A stretch of 64,000 nt of DNA from JBCCQH01 sp039024435 (GTDB taxonomy: Bacteria > Bacteroidota > Bacteroidia > J057 > JADKCL01), in contig JBCCQH010000003.1 in the NCBI GenBank assembly GCA_039024435.1, forward strand, positions 81,576-145,575. The letters are read 5' to 3'. This document shows positions 45,471-54,300 of the stretch, piece by piece. Position numbers and translations under genes: made by a program. Each line of letters starts with the position of its first letter. The stretch's first letter is position 1. The notes below the pieces were generated by a model that worked only from the letters and a program-made list of their open reading frames with translations, searched no databases and was not told the origin of the DNA.

Positions 45471-46442
45471 ATGGGAAAAATCTATGAAAAGCCCTTTTCG
45501 AATCACCAGCTTGAAATCCTGGAAAAGAAAATCCAGGACGATTACCTGCGTGACGAACCGTGCCGCTACGAAGTGCGCGTGGACGGGGTGGCCGTGATCG
45601 AGGAAACCACCGACCCCGACCGCTTCGGCAACCTTACCGACTTCGTGCAAATGTCCAGCACCCAGGAAGTGCAGGTGAAAATCTGGAAGGGCAAAAGCCA
45701 GTACAGCGACATTCACCTGCTGCACTTGGAACGGAACAAGCCCCAAAACGGCGCGTCCGGTTCGCAATCCCTGGAAGGGCTGGAAAACAAGATGCAGCAC
45801 GATTTCGACCGCAAGCTGCGCATGAAGGAGATGGAATGGGACCACCGGCTGCTGAAAGAAAAGTACGACGACCTCAAAGGCGACCACGACGAACTGCTGG
45901 AGTACGCGGACAAGATCGAGGAAGAACTCAAAGACCTGAAAGCCAAAAAGCTGCATGTCGGGGACGTTTCGCTGCTGGAAGTGGGCGGGATCTTCCTGGA
46001 GGGTTTCGTGCGGCGCAACCCGCAAATGCTGGCAAGGCTTCCGGGTGGGCAGGCACTTGCCGGTATCATCGAGCACGACAACCGGCAAAGAGCGATGGAA
46101 ATGCAGCGTCAAATGCACGCCCCGCAATCCCCCGCCCCGGAAATGACCTTTGAACCCGCCGACGAATCCGGCCCCGGAGGCGACCCGGCAAACGCCGACC
46201 TGCTTTTCCGTCTGCGTTCGGCATTCCCCACAGAAACAGAATTCAACCAGGTGATGCTCCTGCTCGACGGCCTGGCAGAAAACCCCGAACTGCTCCCGGT
46301 CGCAATCGGCCTGATCTGGCAAGGCACGGCCACGGCAACCCCGGCGGATCAAGCCTCACCGATTCACGTGGTCCAGACCGAAGCGGACGGACCCGACGAC
46401 GAAAACGATAACGACAAACTCACCGGCGATGAAGAATTTTAA
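45471..46442 (+). CDS. Coiled-coil protein, 323 aa
   Basis: An N-terminal alpha/beta part (CRYEVRVDGVAVIEETTD ... IHLLHLERN) is followed by a strong coiled coil (about 100-165, KMQHDFDRKLRMKEMEWDHRLLKEKYDD) and a helical, Pro/Ala-rich C-terminal half ending in an acidic tail (DGPDDENDNDKLTGDEEF). No membrane helix. Probable scaffold or spike stalk-type protein; unrecognised. Confidence 0.55.
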   Translation: MGKIYEKPFSNHQLEILEKKIQDDYLRDEPCRYEVRVDGVAVIEETTDPDRFGNLTDFVQMSSTQEVQVKIWKGKSQYSDIHLLHLERNKPQNGASGSQSLEGLENKMQHDFDRKLRMKEMEWDHRLLKEKYDDLKGDHDELLEYADKIEEELKDLKAKKLHVGDVSLLEVGGIFLEGFVRRNPQMLARLPGGQALAGIIEHDNRQRAMEMQRQMHAPQSPAPEMTFEPADESGPGGDPANADLLFRLRSAFPTETEFNQVMLLLDGLAENPELLPVAIGLIWQGTATATPADQASPIHVVQTEADGPDDENDNDKLTGDEEF

Positions 46443-46620
46443 GTACAACAACGTCACAATCCAGGCCACCTCCCAGGCCGAAGCCACCCAAAAAATGAAG
46501 GCAATCGTTACGCTTGCCGCCGCCCTGGACGGGCGCACCCTTTCGGCCCTGGCCCAGAACGGCCCGGCCATCCTCAACGGCCCGGACGGCGGGATGGTAC
46601 GCAGCTATCTCGGCGTGTAA
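46429..46620 (+). CDS. Small protein, 63 aa
   Basis: Overlaps the previous gene by 14 bp. Sequence KYNNVTIQATSQAEATQKMKAIVTLAAALDGRTLSALAQNGPAIL suggests a short strand plus helix. No membrane segment or motif. Kept because spacing and codon usage match neighbours. Confidence 0.5.
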   Translation: MKNFKYNNVTIQATSQAEATQKMKAIVTLAAALDGRTLSALAQNGPAILNGPDGGMVRSYLGV

Positions 46621-46645
46621 GCATCCCGCAACCGACTAACCAACC

Positions 46646-47551
46646 ATGCCCCAAACAACCAACACCCTTGGCAATACCGCCGCCCTTCTCCTGGCCTCGC
46701 AGCTTTCCGACAAGCAAGGGGCCGGGGGTGGCGGGGCCATGCCCGGACAGGCTGGGGGCGGAGTGTCCACGGGGGGCGCAACGCCCCAACTGATGCCGGG
46801 CGGTGTGGTCGTGCTCAACAACCAGGAGCGGCGCGTCTTCAACAAAGTCCTGGCGGGGCTTGGAATCGCCCTCGGAGCGGGTATCGCCTTTCTCGTTACA
46901 CGCCGGATCATCCGGGGCTTTTGGTTCAGGAAAACCGTTGACGAGATCGACGACAAGGACAATTCCGCCTATTTCGCTCAACGCCTCGTCAATGCGATGA
47001 ATCCCGACAGCCCTTTTGGGTGGGGAACCGACGAAGAATTGGTACGGGACACGATCATGGACGTGCCGCATCAAGTCATGTGGCGCAAGGTGAAAGACGC
47101 TTACAAGCGGCTTGAAATCGGCGCAACCGGGCGGCTGATGGACGACCTCCGGGGGGAATTATCCCGGCAAATGTTCTCTGAAATCACGGCCATTCTGGAC
47201 ATGCTCCCCGCAAACGCACGAGAGGCAAAGAACCGCGACCCCTTCGCCATCACCAACCGGATGCTGAATAATTGGGCCACGCGGATCAAGGCCGGGGCCG
47301 AATATGAATACTGGCCTTTCGGCGGGACCGACGAAGCGGCCATTTACAAGGTGCTGGAAGAAGTCCCGTCCCTGGAAGCCTTCGAATTGCTCAATGAGCG
47401 TTACAGGCGGTTCAATACCCCGCGTTACTCGGTCATGCAGGAATTGCAGGACGAAATGAGCGGGGGCGACCTCCAACTAGCCTACGACATTCTAACCGAA
47501 AAAGACGATGCCAAAGCAAGCAAACTCCATCAACTTATCGCCCACGGCTAA
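46646..47551 (+). CDS. Membrane protein with two annexin-like repeats
   Basis: 301 residues. A Gly/Ala-rich N-terminus leads to one membrane helix (~72-92, LAGLGIALGAGIAFLVT). Then a repeat begins with GWGTDEELVRDTI (G125-x-G127-T-D129-E130) and continues to GRLMDDLRGELSRQMFSEI; a second begins GGTDEAAIYKVLEEV (T228-D-E230) and continues to MQELQDEMSGGDLQLAY. Both follow the annexin pattern: GxGTDE, a Tyr-x helix, then L..+L..E(L/M)S. Annexins bind acidic phospholipid through such repeats; membrane attachment in the element is therefore plausible. It overlaps the next gene by 44 bp. Confidence 0.65.
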   Translation: MPQTTNTLGNTAALLLASQLSDKQGAGGGGAMPGQAGGGVSTGGATPQLMPGGVVVLNNQERRVFNKVLAGLGIALGAGIAFLVTRRIIRGFWFRKTVDEIDDKDNSAYFAQRLVNAMNPDSPFGWGTDEELVRDTIMDVPHQVMWRKVKDAYKRLEIGATGRLMDDLRGELSRQMFSEITAILDMLPANAREAKNRDPFAITNRMLNNWATRIKAGAEYEYWPFGGTDEAAIYKVLEEVPSLEAFELLNERYRRFNTPRYSVMQELQDEMSGGDLQLAYDILTEKDDAKASKLHQLIAHG

Positions 47552-48578
47552 AGCCGAGGCGAAGGCCCGGCGCAAGCGCACGTTCATCTGGATCGGCGCG
47601 GCGGTGCTGGTGATCGGTGGCGGCGTTACCGCCGCGATCCTGCTCAACAAGGCCAAAGCACAAAATCCGCTCGACAGGTTCACCCCGGCGAAGGACGACC
47701 CACCGCCGCTTCCCCCGGTGAAGACCACCACAACGACCACCTCCAGCGGCGGGGGATCGGGCGGCGGTTCACGCTGGACTTCCGACCGTTCCTTTCCGCT
47801 TCGCAAGATGATGAAGGGCGATCGGGTGAAAGTCCTCCAGCGTGGAATGAACAAGACTTTCGGCTCCGGGCTCAAAGTGGACGGCTATTGGGGAAGTCTC
47901 ACCCAGGGCGCACTCGATACCAACAACGTAACCACCCCGATTACGGCGGCGGCATGGGGCGGAATGCTCCGGCACATGGGCGCTTCCGACCCCTACGGCT
48001 TCCAGCCGGGCGGCACCTCCGGGCAGTCAGCAGGAAGCGGCACCGGACAGGGCGGCGGTTCGAATTCCACCGGCAATTTCTCTCCGGCAGGATTGGCGGC
48101 ACAAATCAGCGCGGCTACCAACAGCCGGGACGCAAATCGCGTGGTTTCCGCCTTGCGGCTGATGCGAACCGTTCAGGACTATACCAACGTCTCGGATTTA
48201 CTCAAATCGGTGAACGCCTACGAAACCCGCGACAAGCGGGGAGGAAAGGTAAACCGCAATCTGGTCAATACGCTCATGGCCGACCGGATGCCCTGGAATT
48301 TTTCCCACAAGTCCGCGTTCGCAGCCGAACTGCGGCGCATGGGCCTGAAACAAAACCGCGACCGCTGGAGCCTTTCGGGGCTTGGCAGCACCGGGGCCGG
48401 TCGCATGGCCGTGACACGCGAGGACACCGTGCTTTGGGGGGAGGGCAACGTCCTCCAGGACGTGCCGGGCGGTGTGCTGGTCGGCACCGTGACCGGACGG
48501 CGGGCAGACGTGATCCAACTACTTACCCCCACAGGAAAGACCGCCTTCGCGCAAGCCGGTTCACTTGTGATCGCCTAA
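47508..48578 (+). CDS. Membrane-anchored peptidoglycan-binding-like protein, 356 aa
   Basis: An N-terminal basic stretch and membrane helix (TFIWIGAAVLVIGGGVTAAILL, ~23-45), a Thr/Gly/Ser linker, then a PG_binding_1-like unit (LRKMMKGDRVKVLQRGMNKTFG ... VDGYWGSLTQGAL, ~100-140). A helical region (~185-270) has a degenerate annexin-like stretch (SRDANRVVSALRLMRTVQDYTNVSDLL). The last ~65 residues look like an SH3-type barrel. Predicted to hold cell-wall material from a membrane. The start lies inside the upstream gene. Confidence 0.65.
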   Translation: MPKQANSINLSPTAKAEAKARRKRTFIWIGAAVLVIGGGVTAAILLNKAKAQNPLDRFTPAKDDPPPLPPVKTTTTTTSSGGGSGGGSRWTSDRSFPLRKMMKGDRVKVLQRGMNKTFGSGLKVDGYWGSLTQGALDTNNVTTPITAAAWGGMLRHMGASDPYGFQPGGTSGQSAGSGTGQGGGSNSTGNFSPAGLAAQISAATNSRDANRVVSALRLMRTVQDYTNVSDLLKSVNAYETRDKRGGKVNRNLVNTLMADRMPWNFSHKSAFAAELRRMGLKQNRDRWSLSGLGSTGAGRMAVTREDTVLWGEGNVLQDVPGGVLVGTVTGRRADVIQLLTPTGKTAFAQAGSLVIA

Positions 48579-48581
48579 GCC

Positions 48582-49259
48582 ATGCTCAACCGGATCAAAA
48601 CCATTATCAGACAACGCCGCTGGAAGCTATACACCGCTCCCTACCAACTCAACATTGTTGGGGTGCGCTCACCCATAACCAGCGCCAACCAGTTCGACGA
48701 CCTGATTACGGTTTTCTACCGGGACGAAAAAGGCAAGTGGCGATTCCACGCCTACCCCGCGACGACCGACCCCGGACTGCCTTACCTGCACGTTCCGATT
48801 CACAACATGGGCGCGGCCATCCTCGCGATGGGCCAATACACCGACAAGTACATGATCGACCGCCACCGGGGCCGCTATTACGCCTTGTGCCAACGGGGAG
48901 GCCCGGTGACGGTCGTGCGGGATTACAACCGCGACAGCACCCTGGACTACAACAACGGGGAACGGATGACCGGCAATTTCGGGATCAACATTCACCGCGC
49001 CCTGGCAACCGGCGAAACCCCGACCGTCGAACGGTACTCGGCGGGATGTCAGGTGTTCAAAAACGCCGACGACTTCAACAAGTTCATGCGCCTGTGCGAA
49101 ACCCACAAGAAGTTGCACGGAAACGTCTTTACCTACTCGCTGGTGGACTTCCGCGCCCTTCGCCGCGCCAACCGGCGTAAGTGGCTGCTGCGTGGCGGTC
49201 TGCTCGGCGGCGCGGCCCTTGTGACCCTGCTGGCAATCTCAACCATAAACAACGACTAA
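48582..49259 (+). CDS. YkuD/L,D-transpeptidase-like enzyme with C-terminal membrane anchor
   Basis: 225 residues. GINIHRALATGETPTVERYSAGCQVF places a His ahead of S-x-G-C, the arrangement of YkuD-type cysteine peptidases/transpeptidases, though spacing is shorter than usual. The only hydrophobic segment is at the extreme C-terminus (GGLLGGAALVTLLAIS, ~205-222), which would anchor it in a membrane. It likely cuts or remodels peptidoglycan. It is adjacent to the peptidoglycan-binding protein (3 bp). Confidence 0.6.
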   Translation: MLNRIKTIIRQRRWKLYTAPYQLNIVGVRSPITSANQFDDLITVFYRDEKGKWRFHAYPATTDPGLPYLHVPIHNMGAAILAMGQYTDKYMIDRHRGRYYALCQRGGPVTVVRDYNRDSTLDYNNGERMTGNFGINIHRALATGETPTVERYSAGCQVFKNADDFNKFMRLCETHKKLHGNVFTYSLVDFRALRRANRRKWLLRGGLLGGAALVTLLAISTINND

Positions 49260-49265
49260 CCCGAC

Positions 49266-49787
49266 ATGGCAAAGACCCTGAAACTGGATATTCCCGGCCC
49301 CGCAAACCGCTACCCGCTGGTGCGTCTGGACGACCTGATCGAACGCAGTCACCGCACCGCCCGGCCCTCACCCGGCACGGCCTACGACCTTGTGACCGTC
49401 CGCCTCGGCGGCGGGGGCGTGGTAAAGCGCACCAGCAAGGACGGCGCGGAAATCTACCCGCACGACAAAAAGTACGCCGTGGCCGGGCGGCTGATTATCT
49501 CCAAGCTGGACCTGAAAGACGGCGCGGCGGGGATCGTACCCCGGCACCTGCATGGCGCGGTCATTTCGGGCGACTTCCCGCAATTCGAAATCGACACCCG
49601 GAGCGTCCTTCCCGAATACCTGCTGGCTGTGCTGCTGTCCAAAAGTGGCCGGGCGTGGGCGCGGAAATGCAGCCGGGGAACGACCAAACGCAAGCGCGTT
49701 TTCCTTCCGGCCTGGCTGGAGTCAAACGTCCAGCTTCCGCCGATTACCGTCCAGCGCAAGCTGCTCAAACAATTACCGACCCGATAA
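49266..49787 (+). CDS. Solitary half-length HsdS-like target recognition protein
   Basis: 173 residues matching one target-recognition half of type I S subunits: LVRLDDLIE start, YDLVTVRLGGGG, GRLIISKLDLKDGAAGIVP, GAVISGDFPQFEID and VLPEYLLAVLLSKSG, then a C-terminal PPITVQRKLLKQL that is the truncated start of the spacer helix. A full S subunit has two such halves. No hsdM or hsdR lies beside it. It could dimerise and pair with the methyltransferase domain at 51308, act alone in host-site recognition, or be an anti-restriction decoy. Confidence 0.75.
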   Translation: MAKTLKLDIPGPANRYPLVRLDDLIERSHRTARPSPGTAYDLVTVRLGGGGVVKRTSKDGAEIYPHDKKYAVAGRLIISKLDLKDGAAGIVPRHLHGAVISGDFPQFEIDTRSVLPEYLLAVLLSKSGRAWARKCSRGTTKRKRVFLPAWLESNVQLPPITVQRKLLKQLPTR

Positions 49788-49797
49788 ACCTGACAAC

Positions 49798-50127
49798 ATG
49801 CGTTTTCTCATTCTGCAATTATTCAAGGACAAGAACGGTGATTTCTCCCTGCGTGAAATCAGCACCGTCCTCTTTGTCCTGATGACTGTTCTTTCATGGT
49901 TCGTGGACACGTTTACCCCGCTGGAAACACCCGAATATATGTTTTGGGGCTTCCTGTCATTGGTAGGCGTGGGGAAGTTCGGTTACTCCTTCGAAAAGCG
50001 TGGGAGTACACCGGCTCCCCGGATCGTCCGTATCGACCCGCCCGAATTCGCCGGTGAAGCACTCAACGGCCCGGCCCCCCCGGACCTTGCCGACCCGGAT
50101 TTTCCCAACGACAAAAAGGAGGTGTAA
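49798..50127 (+). CDS. Small holin-like membrane protein, 109 aa
   Basis: ATG at 49798 (MRFLILQLFKDKNGDFSLREI). Two hydrophobic segments (STVLFVLMTVLSWFVDTF and MFWGFLSLVGVGKFGYSF) with an acidic Pro-rich tail. The layout is holin-like, but there is no sequence evidence of hole formation. Encoded two genes after the YkuD-like enzyme. Confidence 0.55.
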   Translation: MRFLILQLFKDKNGDFSLREISTVLFVLMTVLSWFVDTFTPLETPEYMFWGFLSLVGVGKFGYSFEKRGSTPAPRIVRIDPPEFAGEALNGPAPPDLADPDFPNDKKEV

Positions 50128-50128
50128 C

Positions 50129-50455
50129 ATGGCAAAGCAACGCGATTCCAACACCCGCGTACGGCTCCGCCAAACCCGCGATTCAATGGCCTACGAACGG
50201 GGCCGGATGCAGGAAGAACTTTCCAAAATCGGCGTTTCCAAAAAGGACGTGGACATGATCGCCGACAACGCTGAAGTACGGCCCAAAGCGACGATTGAAC
50301 TCGTCCTGAAATCCTTCGCCGAAGATATGGACAGCCGCATGATTACGGCGGTGAAACGCTGCATCAACAACCTGCACAAGCTGGCAAAGAAAGTCCGCCC
50401 CCTTCGCAAGCAACTCAAAATGCCGGTAACGGCCTCGCTCAACGGAACCCGGTGA
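50129..50455 (+). CDS. Hypothetical basic helical protein, 108 aa
   Basis: ATG at 50129, preceded by AAAGGAGGTG, the best Shine-Dalgarno in the window, which is unusual for Bacteroidota. The basic, helical protein (TRVRLRQTRDSMAYERGRMQEEL ... AVKRCINNLHKLAKKVRPLRKQLK) may bind nucleic acid. The stop overlaps the next GTG by 4 bp. Confidence 0.6.
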   Translation: MAKQRDSNTRVRLRQTRDSMAYERGRMQEELSKIGVSKKDVDMIADNAEVRPKATIELVLKSFAEDMDSRMITAVKRCINNLHKLAKKVRPLRKQLKMPVTASLNGTR

Positions 50456-50670
50456 AAAAGCAGACCTATATCTGGATAAGCCGGGCCACCGGATCGCTAA
50501 CCGGCTACTTCCTCGCCCAACGGCTAAAGGTGAAAACGTGGTATCCCTACGTGATCCTGGGAGGGCTCGCCGGTGCGGTTCTGGCCGACGCGATTATCGA
50601 GGCTACCCGCGACAAGGACGAAATCGTCCTGGAAATGAACCAGGCCAACACAACAAACACTCCGACATGA
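50452..50670 (+). CDS. Small membrane protein, 72 aa
   Basis: GTG start at 50452. Two short hydrophobic helices (IWISRATGSLTGYFLA; YPYVILGGLAGAVLADAII) and a polar tail. Overlaps the next ATG by 4 bp. Function unknown; one of many membrane proteins in this operon. Confidence 0.55.
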   Translation: MKKQTYIWISRATGSLTGYFLAQRLKVKTWYPYVILGGLAGAVLADAIIEATRDKDEIVLEMNQANTTNTPT

Positions 50671-51011
50671 AGCAACTAATCATTTTCCTGCTGCTGGCAG
50701 GCGCAGCGACCGGCGCGTACTTCGCCTTGCGGCCCACGCCCCGCAAAAGGCTGATCGAGCGCACGGCCACGCTGATCGAAGACGAAGGCAAGCGAACCGG
50801 CAAGCCGGTCAACCGCGACCACCTGACCCTCGCCCTGGAACGATTCGAAACCGGGACGCTCCGGTTGTTCAGCCAGTACGTCGAAGCCTTCATCCTTCGG
50901 GATTTCGAGGAGTTCAAGCGGCTCATACCTGAAATCAAAACCGTGATCCTCCCGGTGCTGAACGACAGCCCCGAATGGCGGCGATACGAAGACCTGATAC
51001 TCCCTACCTGA
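50667..51011 (+). CDS. Membrane-anchored helical protein, 114 aa
   Basis: ATG at 50667 (MKQLIIFLLLAGAATGAYFALRP), an uncleaved-looking N-terminal anchor, followed by an amphipathic helical domain (RLIERTATLIEDEGKRTGKPVNRDHL). No family recognised. Confidence 0.55.
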   Translation: MKQLIIFLLLAGAATGAYFALRPTPRKRLIERTATLIEDEGKRTGKPVNRDHLTLALERFETGTLRLFSQYVEAFILRDFEEFKRLIPEIKTVILPVLNDSPEWRRYEDLILPT

Positions 51012-51015
51012 AACC

Positions 51016-51279
51016 ATGCCGACGACCAAACAAACCCAAAACGACAAGCTGCTGCAATCCATCACGCGACGATTGGATCATTTCGAGCAGATCATGCGCG
51101 ACGAAATCCGCCTTACGGAAGCCTGGATAAAGTTCTTTCTGGCAAGCACTCTCCACGACCCGGAGGTGGCCGTCCGCGCCCTAGACGACCGGAAAGAACA
51201 ACTCCAGGGGAAAGACCGGGGGCGCATGAAACGCTGCATCCGGGGCATTCACGAGTCCTTGAAAGCCTACCGAGGCTAA
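51016..51279 (+). CDS. Hypothetical helical protein, 87 aa
   Basis: A soluble, charged, all-helical protein (LLQSITRRLDHFEQIMRDEIRLTEAWIKFFLA). Four bases after the preceding stop, 28 bp before the giant fusion gene. Unknown. Confidence 0.55.
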   Translation: MPTTKQTQNDKLLQSITRRLDHFEQIMRDEIRLTEAWIKFFLASTLHDPEVAVRALDDRKEQLQGKDRGRMKRCIRGIHESLKAYRG

Positions 51280-51307
51280 GACCGAACTACTAACCGACAA
51301 GCCGCAA

Positions 51308-54300
51308 ATGCAACTCTTTGGAAACCCCGCCATCCTGGGACGTGTCCCGGTCCAGGTGAATCACAACACCGCCCAAAACGGTATCGAGGTCATTTTTTCA
51401 GGTCGTCCCGAATCGGATGTGCTGGAAGACCTTAAAGCCAGGAAATTCCGCTGGTCAAGACGGCAAAAACTTTGGCACAAACGCTATACCGAATCCGATT
51501 GGAATTGGGCGAAAGAACTGGCAAACAAAGGCGGTACGATTACCGCCGAGAGCCGGAAGGTAGAACGCCGAAGCGGCAAAGCCGACCGACGCGAAAAGGG
51601 CCGCAAAGGCCGGGGCAACGCCTCTGGCCTCAAACCCCTCCAGCAAGCTGCGCTCTGGATCGCCCATGAATACTTCAAGGCCGAAGTCCAGCCGAAAGAC
51701 TACCGATACCACGACCCCGAATTTCAGGGCTATTCCGACGAAAAGGGCGGCGTGGTCATCACATGGTCCTGGACCGACACACCGCGATATGAAGGGGCGG
51801 AACCCGAACGGCTGCAACGGCGGCACAAAATCACCGCATCAGGCTCGGTTGATTCGCTAAGTGATCGCGAAAGCCTGGACGGCCTCAAAGCCGTTCCGGT
51901 GCAATCCCGTCCCCACCTTTCAGCCAAAGACCGCAAACCCACATACGACCTTTCCGAAAACCCGAAAATCCGCCGCAATTCCCTGTTACGGGAAATGATC
52001 CTGGGAAAGATCGAGGCCATGCGGGTAATGGACTATCGCGGTGACGGCTTCGATTCCTTCCGCACCGGCATTCCCCATGAGGAACGGTACTGGTTCAACC
52101 TGTGGGAAAACCCCGGAATGCTGGAAACGATGCTGGACATGTTCCGCTATCCCGATTTCCCGCCAAAAGTTCAACGTGGTCTTATTCGTTTCGAGGACTA
52201 CGAAATGCGCTATTTCCGGGGCAAGCATTCGGCGACCAAAAAGAAATCCTTTGACCGGGAATTTTCCGAGGGCGAACGCGCCGGGATCGCCGCGAAGCTG
52301 CGCGAAAAGGCCGACAACCTAAAAAACAAGATCGAGGCCAAAAGCAACCCGGCCATTGCCCAACAGAACCCCACCGCACTAAGGGCGCGAATCGCTAAGG
52401 GCATGGAGCAGGACGGCGACCGGCTGGCTGAATTCCAGGTCAAACTTTACGCCCTGGCAGACCTGTGGGATCAAAACGCCGTGCCGGTGACATTGCGCGG
52501 AATCCGTCACCTAAGCGAAATCGAATTCCTGTACTGGAGCCGGGATGAATTCCCCAACCCGAATAAACCCGGCGTGGCGGATTGGTGGAAAGAGGACCGG
52601 CGCAAGGATCTCCGAATGCTTGCCCGGATGGGAATTACCGACGCGGCCACCTACACCCGCGCCCTGGAAGACTTCAAACGGCTGGAAGGCTTCAAGCTGT
52701 CCCCAGAGCAGGAAGCCGCCCGGATGCAAAAGGAATTGGAAAGCAAGTTCATCGGGCGCAAGATCGACGGATTTTTCCCAACGCCCCGCCCCCTGGCTGA
52801 ACAGGTCGTTGACCTTGCCGGGATCGAAGACGGAATGCGCGTCCTGGAACCCTCGGCGGGCATGGGCAACCTTGCCGAAGTGGTACGGGACCGACACCCC
52901 GGCGCAAAGCTGGAAGTGCTGGAAATCGTGCCGGACCTTGCCGAACTGCTGCGCGTCAAGGGCTTTGAGGTTGTCGGCTCGGATTTCCTTTCCCACACCG
53001 GCAGCTATGACCGCATTGTAATGAACCCACCCTTTGAGCGGTCCCAGGACGCGGAGCATGTACGCCATGCCTTCGATCTGCTGGGACCGGGCGGTCGGCT
53101 GGTCGCGATTATGGGGGAAGGCGTGTTTTTCCGCAAGCAACGCAAAGACGCGGATTTCCGGGATTGGCTGGACGAAGTGGGTGCAGACAATGAGAAGTTG
53201 CCGGAGGATTCCTTTAAGGGCGCGTTCAGGTCCACCGGCGTTCGTACCCGGCTGGTCTGGATCGACAAGCCCGGCCAAACAGCCATGGCCTTCGAGCCGG
53301 TCGTCCCCGAAAGGTCCAATAAGAACGAAAGCACGGCCCGGAAAATCGCCGCCATGTTTGCAGGAGCCGACCGCATGGATGATGCCCTCGGACTTGCGCG
53401 GCAACTGGTCTTTTTTCATCTGCGCGAAAAAGGCGACACCCTCAACCGTGACAACCTGAAAAAGCTGCTCCCCCGCTGGTCGGAAATCCTCAAGTCCTAT
53501 GGCGAAAGTTCCCGATATGAAGACATAATCGAATTGGCCATCGAGGATATGATCGACGGGTTCAAGGTCAACCACCCCAAACGCGATACTATTCTCCGGG
53601 AATACGAAGGGGAATTCATCGACGAACAGATTGAGGCGGAGATCCGCGCCGAAATCCAGACCGAAGAAAACGGCCCGGAGAAATCGGTTCAGGAAATGTT
53701 CGAACAGCGTGTGCGCACCAAGCCCCGGCGCATCCCCAAACAGCGTACCGAAGGCCGGAAAAAGGTCAAGATTCTATTTGCGATTCAGGAAGTGTTCAAA
53801 CGCCTGGACTTCATCGACCTTGTACCGCTTTCGGTTTCCGGTAAATCCGTCACCTACGGCCACCGCAACGCCGCCGCAAGGGCCGCAAAGGATTGGGCCG
53901 ACACCACGGCGGCGGAAATTACCTATGCCGAGGCTGTGCGAATTTACCGCGAACGCTTTGGAACGGCGCGGCTGGTTACGATTTACAACATTGCCGAAGC
54001 CCTCATTACCAAGCCGGAGGAGTTCAAGCTGATCGAGCATAGCGGCCTTCCCTTCAACCAGGTGTACCGGGGCGACATAGTAAACTGGTTCATCGGTGGG
54101 CAAACCCCGACCCACAACCAGCCCCTCCCGGCTTTCTTCGTCCTGGACCTGGACGCCAACACAGACAAGCTGCTATTGATCGCCCAAACCGCCTACGATC
54201 TGAAAGGCTTTTGGGCCGAACCCCGCGAAATTTTTCCGCGCTGGTACGACCCTCGCAAGGACGGGACGGTACAGCGTACCCTTTTTGACCAAGATTTCAG

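Noticed and set aside
49266..53050. A complete type I restriction-modification system
   Set aside because: Only half an S subunit is present, the methyltransferase is part of a giant fusion without HsdM layout, and there is no HsdR helicase. The HsdR-N protein at 7482 is 40 kb away and lacks the helicase.
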